From Phaeodactylum tricornutum CCAP 1055/1 (taxonomy: Eukaryota; Bacillariophyta; Bacillariophyceae; Surirellales; Neidiaceae), in NCBI RefSeq assembly GCF_000150955.2, contig NC_011687.1, positions 558,001 to 622,000 on the forward strand: 64,000 bases of DNA. The letters run 5' to 3'. The translations under genes were made by a program, and so were the position numbers. Position 1 is the stretch's first letter. The number at the start of each line of letters is the position of its first letter. The notes beneath the pieces were generated by a model that worked only from the letters and a program-made list of their open reading frames with translations, was not told the DNA's origin and did no database searches. Below are positions 59,043-64,000 of this stretch, in pieces.

Positions 59043-60121
59043 TTGGGTCTCCGTTCGAAAAAAGCGTCTCTCTCCCACAGGCACACTTGTTCGGATTAAT
59101 TTCTCTAACACACTCGAAACTTGTTGGAGAGTCTCGTGGATTGTAAATTCAACTTGATTGATTTGATTTGGTAGCTTGCTGGGAAACAAAGGTAAACACC
59201 CGAGAGGTAGCGAATGCAATGCAATGCAACGCAACTGCACGAGGGAACGGCGGAAGTGTAAGAGCACCCAAGATGGACGGCGAGTCCAATGGCTCTTCGG
59301 GATTCGGAAACGATCAGGGATTCACCGTCACCGTCACCGTCACCGTCACTGCTCTACTACTACTACTGCTACTGGCTTTCGGTACCACGGTTCACAGTCA
59401 GTAGTAACCCTATCCGATGATTCGGTTCGGCCATGCAAACCCGGATTTGGGTGTACGAGATATCCTCTAGCCTGTCCTTAATAGGGTTCAAAAGCAAGGG
59501 TTTTCTCAACGGCTAGCTAGAGCTCACAGTCAACTACTACCCGCACAGGATACGTGACCAGACGTGTGAGATACGCGTCTAACGGTCATCGATCGTTCCC
59601 GTGGGAAGCTTCACGCGTTGGATACGAAAGTCCCCAACGCCAACGACTACGTCGTCGACCCTCACGAAGTCGACCATGGAGGGAGAAAGAGGGAACACCA
59701 CCACAAACATCATTGACTGTGAACAACGATACACGACACACGACACGCGAGTAATTGTAGTTTATCTCCATTTGCACTCCAGGGGGACGACATTCGCAGT
59801 CATTACCTGTAAGCAACGTCCACGTTCGTTGCGAACCGACGCACTTTCAGTTCCCATTTTTCCCTTTACGTTCGCTAGCTAGCTAGTGAGTGTGAGTGAG
59901 AGACCTGGACGGGTAACTGGAATCACAGTCAGAGTAATTGTTCACTGTCAAGTCGCCAACACAACTGAATCGGTTGATTGATTGATTGCTTGTGAGAGAT
60001 TGTGCGAAAGAGAAAAGAGACCTCTCGGACCGTCGACCCCACACGGTGAACCCGTCTACGCAGACACACACCAAACAACAACAACAACAACACACACATC
60101 GTAGTAACGTAACGATCTACC
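59043..60121. promoter_or_regulatory. Divergent spacer rich in microsatellites and TTCACWGTCA motifs
   Basis: About 1.08 kb between the aldo-keto-reductase-like and Orai-like genes. It contains a CACCGT microsatellite at 59323-59346, followed by TAC/CTG triplets. TTCACWGTCA matches occur at 59391, 59714 (reverse) and 59941, with nine-base matches near 59524 and 59923. This is the densest cluster of the motif in the window. A CAACAA-rich leader precedes the Orai-like start. No ORF is supported. Confidence 0.55.
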
Positions 60122-61057
60122 ATGCTCGCGGCGGACAAGCTGCAGCTGCAGTCGGCCTTGAAGCAGCAGGCGACGGCACTCAAGGAAAAGGAATTCAATC
60201 TCCACCATTCCAACCTCATGACTGTCGGGACGCAAGCCGCCGTCCTCGCCGGTCTCGACATTACCATGTTCATTGAATTCAATCCCCCGGCAGAAGACTC
60301 CTGGGAGGAAGACTACCGATCGCTTGGTCACGTACTCCGGATGGTCTATTACGGTGTGATTGTCGGCGCCTTTTGCGCAAACATGATGGTGGTGGCACAC
60401 ACCACGGCGCTTTCCGTACTCGGTGCCGGACTCGCTCTGCGTGGACCGGACGGTAGTATGATGACCGCCACGGACGGATTGTACCAGGAACGCAATTCCG
60501 TCTTTCGAGTCTTCGGGGCGGGCCTCGCCCTCACCGTAGGCAGCGTCCTCGTTTCCGTCTGGCTACTCCTCCGCTGGGAAGCCGCACTCGTCTGTTGGAT
60601 CGTTACGCTCATTACCTGTCGCACCATGTACACCAATTACCGACGAGTAGCAGCCCGATTCGATTACGACGAATCCGAAACGGTCGATTTTCGAGACATT
60701 ATGGAAGGACCAGCCGCCATTCGCGGTGTCCCCATGTACGGAAAGCCCTCCCGGAGAAAGGTCCTCCAAGCCGCCGCCCTGTTGCAGAGACAGTTGCCCG
60801 TCCAATCGAATTACTATTGCCGGAAAACAACAGCAACCGATGAAATCAACGCCAGCTACGATGCTTCGGAAACAGGGGACGACTACGACGACCACGATGA
60901 TGATATTGATGCCGATTGGAACCACCGTCGTCCTGATGTGGAGAGTCAACAGATGCTGGCACCGAGGAAACGATCGGCGGGAGAAATTAAGCGACGGAAC
61001 AACGGCAATGGTAACGGCACACGTACGAACACACGGGATCCGATACAGACCGTTTAG
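60122..61057 (+). CDS. Orai-like four-helix membrane protein (candidate Ca2+ channel)
   Basis: A single exon encodes 311 residues from the ATG at 60122. A polar helix (LQLQSALKQQATALKEKEFN) leads into TM1, TVGTQAAVLAGLDITMFIEF. Its LAGxxxxMxIE spacing matches the Orai selectivity-filter helix (LSGxxxxxMVE in animals), with Glu52 at the filter position. TM2 (about 74-104) contains MVVAHTTALSVLGAGLALR; TM3 is FRVFGAGLALTVGSVLVSVWLLL; TM4 is AALVCWIVTLITCRTMY, followed by NYRRVAARFDYDE, like the Orai C-terminus. Orai forms hexameric store-operated Ca2+ channels. The C-terminal 100 residues are disordered with an Asp-rich run. The assignment rests on pattern and topology, not on a database match. 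Confidence 0.6.
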   Translation: MLAADKLQLQSALKQQATALKEKEFNLHHSNLMTVGTQAAVLAGLDITMFIEFNPPAEDSWEEDYRSLGHVLRMVYYGVIVGAFCANMMVVAHTTALSVLGAGLALRGPDGSMMTATDGLYQERNSVFRVFGAGLALTVGSVLVSVWLLLRWEAALVCWIVTLITCRTMYTNYRRVAARFDYDESETVDFRDIMEGPAAIRGVPMYGKPSRRKVLQAAALLQRQLPVQSNYYCRKTTATDEINASYDASETGDDYDDHDDDIDADWNHRRPDVESQQMLAPRKRSAGEIKRRNNGNGNGTRTNTRDPIQTV

Positions 61058-61207
61058 CCAGTCCGTCAAGGTGCTTTTGTAGGGCGTGCTGTGCCGTCCA
61101 CCGCTAGTTTTTTGAGATCCTTGCCCCTAAGGGAACGCACTTGCGTAGGTTGCGTACGCGTACGTACAAGTCTAGACGACCGAATGTAACATACGTTAGA
61201 CTCGATT

Positions 61208-62434
61208 TTACCAGGCTTTTGCACGGTTACGATAGATTCGTTGCCAACAGCTTTCGTTCGACACCCAGCGAGGGATGCTTCCGAAGTGCGTCATGTTCAT
61301 TTGTTGGTACACACGCTTTTTACGCGGTATTACGTTGCGACGAATCCACCAAACGTCTGACGTTTGTCGTGATCCTTCGATACGCACGGTAGCGTTCGTA
61401 CCGATCACACCCTGATACGTGCCTGCCCGTACCCACCGAAAGGAATCGTACCGGTCCTGGGCAGTAGTAGTGGTGGACGCCTGGTGTGCGTCGTTGGACG
61501 GTCGGGAGGGTAGTTTTGGACCCTGTGTGCCCATAAAGTGTTGCATGGCGGCCTGTAGTGCTCCGGGGCCAGTCACGAACGGAACATACTGATTTGTTAC
61601 GTCGTGCAAGTCCAATAGTCGGTGCAAACAACTCTGAATCCACAAGTACACGAGGGGATGACGCGGGGCGGCCGCCGCGAAATATTGCGACAAAAAGCCG
61701 CCACTTTCGACCACGAACATAGCTTTGTCGAGATTGGGGCGAATGGTACTAGCGTTAAAATAGGGACCCGGGGCATTGTCCATGTCCGTGTAGATGCCTC
61801 CGTATTCCCAGAGAATCAATGCTCGCCACAAGTCGGCCCGAGCCGCCCCTGACACGGTGCACTCCAGGGCTTGGGACAAGTGAGGGAATTCCGGCCACTC
61901 ACGATGCAGCAAACGCTCCATGGCGACGTCGTTGTGAATTAGGAGAGAATGGTTCGCGAATCGCCACGTTTCTACGTTAGCGGCGAATGATTTGGTCATG
62001 CAACGGGATTTACTCGTGATGTGAATAACGCGTGGAATTTGGTTGTCAAAGGAAGGGCTTTCCGTACCGTGTTCCGGAAGAATGATGGTATCCGGGACGA
62101 GCACCAAGTTGCGGGGACAGGATATTTTGACGTCTGTATGTACCAGTTCCCGCAGTAAATCAGTGGAACGTGGCAAAGACGTGTCTGGGTCAAACGGTTC
62201 AAGCCACAGCCCCGTCGTCGTCGCGTTGCTCACGGAGTTGGTTACGGACGTTCCCGTGGATTCGATTGACTGTGAATACACAGTGATTGGGTTGTCTGCT
62301 AGATCCGCTATGGTTGTGAGGAGGCTACCACTGTTGTTGCACTGCAATGCCTTAAACAGCTGATGGATCAGCGCAGCCGAGACTACGTAGACCGCAAGAG
62401 TAACGTATCGGACCCCTCCTCGGAGCAGCGCCAT
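61208..62434 (-). CDS. GT32-type glycosyltransferase with DXD motif
   Basis: 408 residues from the ATG at 62434; the frame goes back to a TTG at 62479. A signal anchor lies at about 9-28 (YVTLAVYVVSAALIHQLF). The catalytic domain begins with IPRVIHITSKSRCMTKSF and includes AARADLWRALILWEYGGIYTDMD: the Y.GG.Y.D.D motif, whose DXD binds the metal-nucleotide sugar, plus SQYFAAAAPRHPLVY and FVTGPGALQAAM. This is the OCH1/GT32 pattern of Golgi mannosyl- or hexosyl-transferases. The acceptor is unknown. The last 50 residues are basic, with WVSNESCWQRIYRNRAKAW. Confidence 0.88.
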   Translation of the reverse strand: MALLRGGVRYVTLAVYVVSAALIHQLFKALQCNNSGSLLTTIADLADNPITVYSQSIESTGTSVTNSVSNATTTGLWLEPFDPDTSLPRSTDLLRELVHTDVKISCPRNLVLVPDTIILPEHGTESPSFDNQIPRVIHITSKSRCMTKSFAANVETWRFANHSLLIHNDVAMERLLHREWPEFPHLSQALECTVSGAARADLWRALILWEYGGIYTDMDNAPGPYFNASTIRPNLDKAMFVVESGGFLSQYFAAAAPRHPLVYLWIQSCLHRLLDLHDVTNQYVPFVTGPGALQAAMQHFMGTQGPKLPSRPSNDAHQASTTTTAQDRYDSFRWVRAGTYQGVIGTNATVRIEGSRQTSDVWWIRRNVIPRKKRVYQQMNMTHFGSIPRWVSNESCWQRIYRNRAKAW

Positions 62435-62978
62435 TTCGTGAAGCGAGCAGTCCCAGGGAGAAGCAGTTGGAACGTTCAAGGTTCCTGTTGCCCTCTTATT
62501 GGCGGTCTTTCAGTGATCACGCTGCTGTGGCACATCGGCGCCTTGTTGGATACTCCTCTTTGCGGATATCAACCAATCCGTTCCGAATGTTATGGTACGA
62601 TGATCGTTCGCATCGGATTTGCATCGACATTCCCGTATAAGTGCGGGGATGACCCACAAAGACCGACCCTGACCCTGCCGATGAGCTCGGTCACGAACGA
62701 TCCCACCCGTCACAGGTCAATCGTAGATTTCAATAGAATCCGGGTTTCCCGCGTGATATCGCCTCTGGCTGTAAATCCGCTGTTGGATTGCGACACTCGC
62801 ACCTATTGACATCAATACCGGAACGCCAACGGTCGCGCTGAGAATTTACTGTTAGAGGCACATTACGCATAGCACCGAAGCTTGTGACTGTGAATGTTCC
62901 TCGTGGTCTAGCCTTTGATTCGCTTTCGACTCGCGGCTGTTTCGTACTGAAAAAGCAACGAGTACTAGAACTTTCGAG
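62435..62978. promoter_or_regulatory. Divergent spacer between GT32 and UCHL5 genes
   Basis: About 545 bp with an exact TGACTGTGAA at 62885, 94 bp before the UCHL5-type start codon. A plus-strand open frame at 62363-62809 overlaps the GT32 gene and shows no domain. Confidence 0.45.
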
Positions 62979-63986
62979 ATGGCTTCTGGAGATGAATGGT
63001 GCACGATCGAGTCCGATCCTGGTGTCTTTACCGAACTGCTGGAGCAGCTTGGTTGCCCGCGCGTTGAGCTCCAGGAGCTTTGGAGTTTGGACGAAGACTC
63101 GCTGGCGCAGCTGACTTCATCCACAAACCGCGTCTACGGTCTTATCTTTCTGTTTCAATGGATTGGAGAGACGCAGAAAGAGCACGCCACGACGCAGACA
63201 CCTTTAAATGAAGATGATATTCCATCCAATCTGTTTTTTGCCCATCAAGTCACCACTAACGCCTGTGCAACGCAAGCCATTTTATCCGTCGTACTCAACG
63301 CCGACTTGGAGGAGCAAGAGCTGGGGTCAACCTTGGGGACCTTTCAGTCATTTACCGCGTCGTTTCCTCCCAATCTCAAAGGCGTGGCTATATCTAGTTC
63401 GGACGAAATTCGAACCGCACACAACGCCTTTGGGAGGACGGACGCATTTTTGCACGAAGGCAAGATCCATAAGCCTACCGGCGACGAAGAAGCCTTTCAT
63501 TTTGTGGCGTATGTACCGCAGAGCAATGTTCTCTACGAGCTTGACGGTCTACAGAAGGGACCCATCGTCGTTGATACCGTGGGAGCAGAAGAACAGGAAG
63601 CTGGCGCTACGGCCTGGCTAGGCATTGCCCGAAAGGCCATTCAAGATCGTATGCAGCAATTGGGAGGTGAAGGATCGATCAAATTTAACCTCATGGCTGT
63701 AATTGAGGACAAGCGTGTGCTGTTGGAGTCCCAACTGGCTGATACGGCCGAGTCGGATCCACAGCACGATCTCTTGCTGTCTCAAATACGAATGGAACGC
63801 GACAAACGAGAATTGTGGAAGGCAGAGAACCAGCGGCGGCGTCACAACTACGTCCCTCTCTGTGTGCAACTTTTGGAAGAATTGGCCAGGGATGGATCAC
63901 TCCGCGGCTTAATCGAAGCTGCAAAGACAAAGCTAGTGGAAAACCGAAGACGCGCTCGGGAACTAAAGCAAAAATTTGCAACGTGA
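62979..63986 (+). CDS. UCHL5: Ubiquitin C-terminal hydrolase, UCHL5/UCH37 type (peptidase C12)
   Basis: A single exon encodes 335 residues from the ATG at 62979, ending 14 bases before the window edge. The catalytic set is complete: the oxyanion Gln in FFAHQ (Gln90), the nucleophile in TNACATQAILS (Cys96), the His in AFHFVAYVP (His174) and the Asp in YELDGLQ (Asp189). The crossover loop and the C-terminal ULD-like extension (HDLLLSQIRMERDKREL, ARDGSLRGLIEAAK, NRRRARELKQKF) are those of UCH37, which docks on the proteasome through Rpn13 and trims ubiquitin chains. Length agrees with human UCHL5 (329). It is cytosolic or nuclear. Confidence 0.95.
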   Translation: MASGDEWCTIESDPGVFTELLEQLGCPRVELQELWSLDEDSLAQLTSSTNRVYGLIFLFQWIGETQKEHATTQTPLNEDDIPSNLFFAHQVTTNACATQAILSVVLNADLEEQELGSTLGTFQSFTASFPPNLKGVAISSSDEIRTAHNAFGRTDAFLHEGKIHKPTGDEEAFHFVAYVPQSNVLYELDGLQKGPIVVDTVGAEEQEAGATAWLGIARKAIQDRMQQLGGEGSIKFNLMAVIEDKRVLLESQLADTAESDPQHDLLLSQIRMERDKRELWKAENQRRRHNYVPLCVQLLEELARDGSLRGLIEAAKTKLVENRRRARELKQKFAT

Positions 63987-64000
63987 TGGGTCGTGAAGTG

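Overview
This is a gene-dense nuclear fragment of a diatom-like stramenopile, most like Phaeodactylum tricornutum. The sequence signs are short GT-AG introns (74-175 bp, plus two inferred longer ones), roughly balanced base composition, a fucoxanthin-chlorophyll antenna gene, plastid leaders with a Phe at the predicted cleavage site, FG-GAP and prolyl-hydroxylase secretory genes, and a Ty1/copia element. About 30 protein-coding genes are supported. Many neighbours are convergent, with only 60-160 bp between stop codons. No rRNA, tRNA or CRISPR array was recognised.

Left third (1-26.3 kb): a partial Ser-rich gene runs off the left edge. Then come a secreted unknown, a YjbQ-fold protein, a histidine-phosphatase/phosphoglycerate-mutase-like protein divergent from a LigB/MEMO-like protein, a GT14-like glycosyltransferase with a decayed tandem copy beside it, a 250-bp tandem-repeat field, the antenna gene, a PP2C phosphatase, an E2 ubiquitin-conjugating enzyme, Ran GTPase divergent from a 1,565-residue PDZ-HEAT protein, and a three-exon CPA1 Na+/H+ antiporter.

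Middle (26.3-47 kb): a repeat-rich gap holds an element with inverted ends and a palindromic 30-bp minisatellite. Then follow TspO, two ShKT-prolyl 4-hydroxylase paralogues about 10 kb apart, a second 240-bp tandem-repeat field, a seven-repeat FG-GAP protein whose first intron seems to contain an old duplicate of its own exon, an SRPBCC-like membrane protein, a SufE-MnmA fusion, an AlgH/UPF0301 protein and a plastid-type MscS channel.

Right third (47-64 kb): a whole-looking Ty1/copia retrotransposon with apparently identical LTRs, then a four-helix membrane protein, U2AF35, an RS-rich nuclear protein, an aldo-keto-reductase-like protein, an Orai-like channel candidate, a GT32 glycosyltransferase and a UCHL5-type deubiquitinase.

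There is no operon logic. Four plastid-type leaders (antenna, SufE-MnmA, AlgH, MscS) and several secretory-pathway enzymes stand out. The best leads are the SufE-MnmA fusion, the Orai-like protein, the duplicated and apparently skipped exon of the FG-GAP gene, and a 10-bp motif, TTCACWGTCA, found exactly 14 times.
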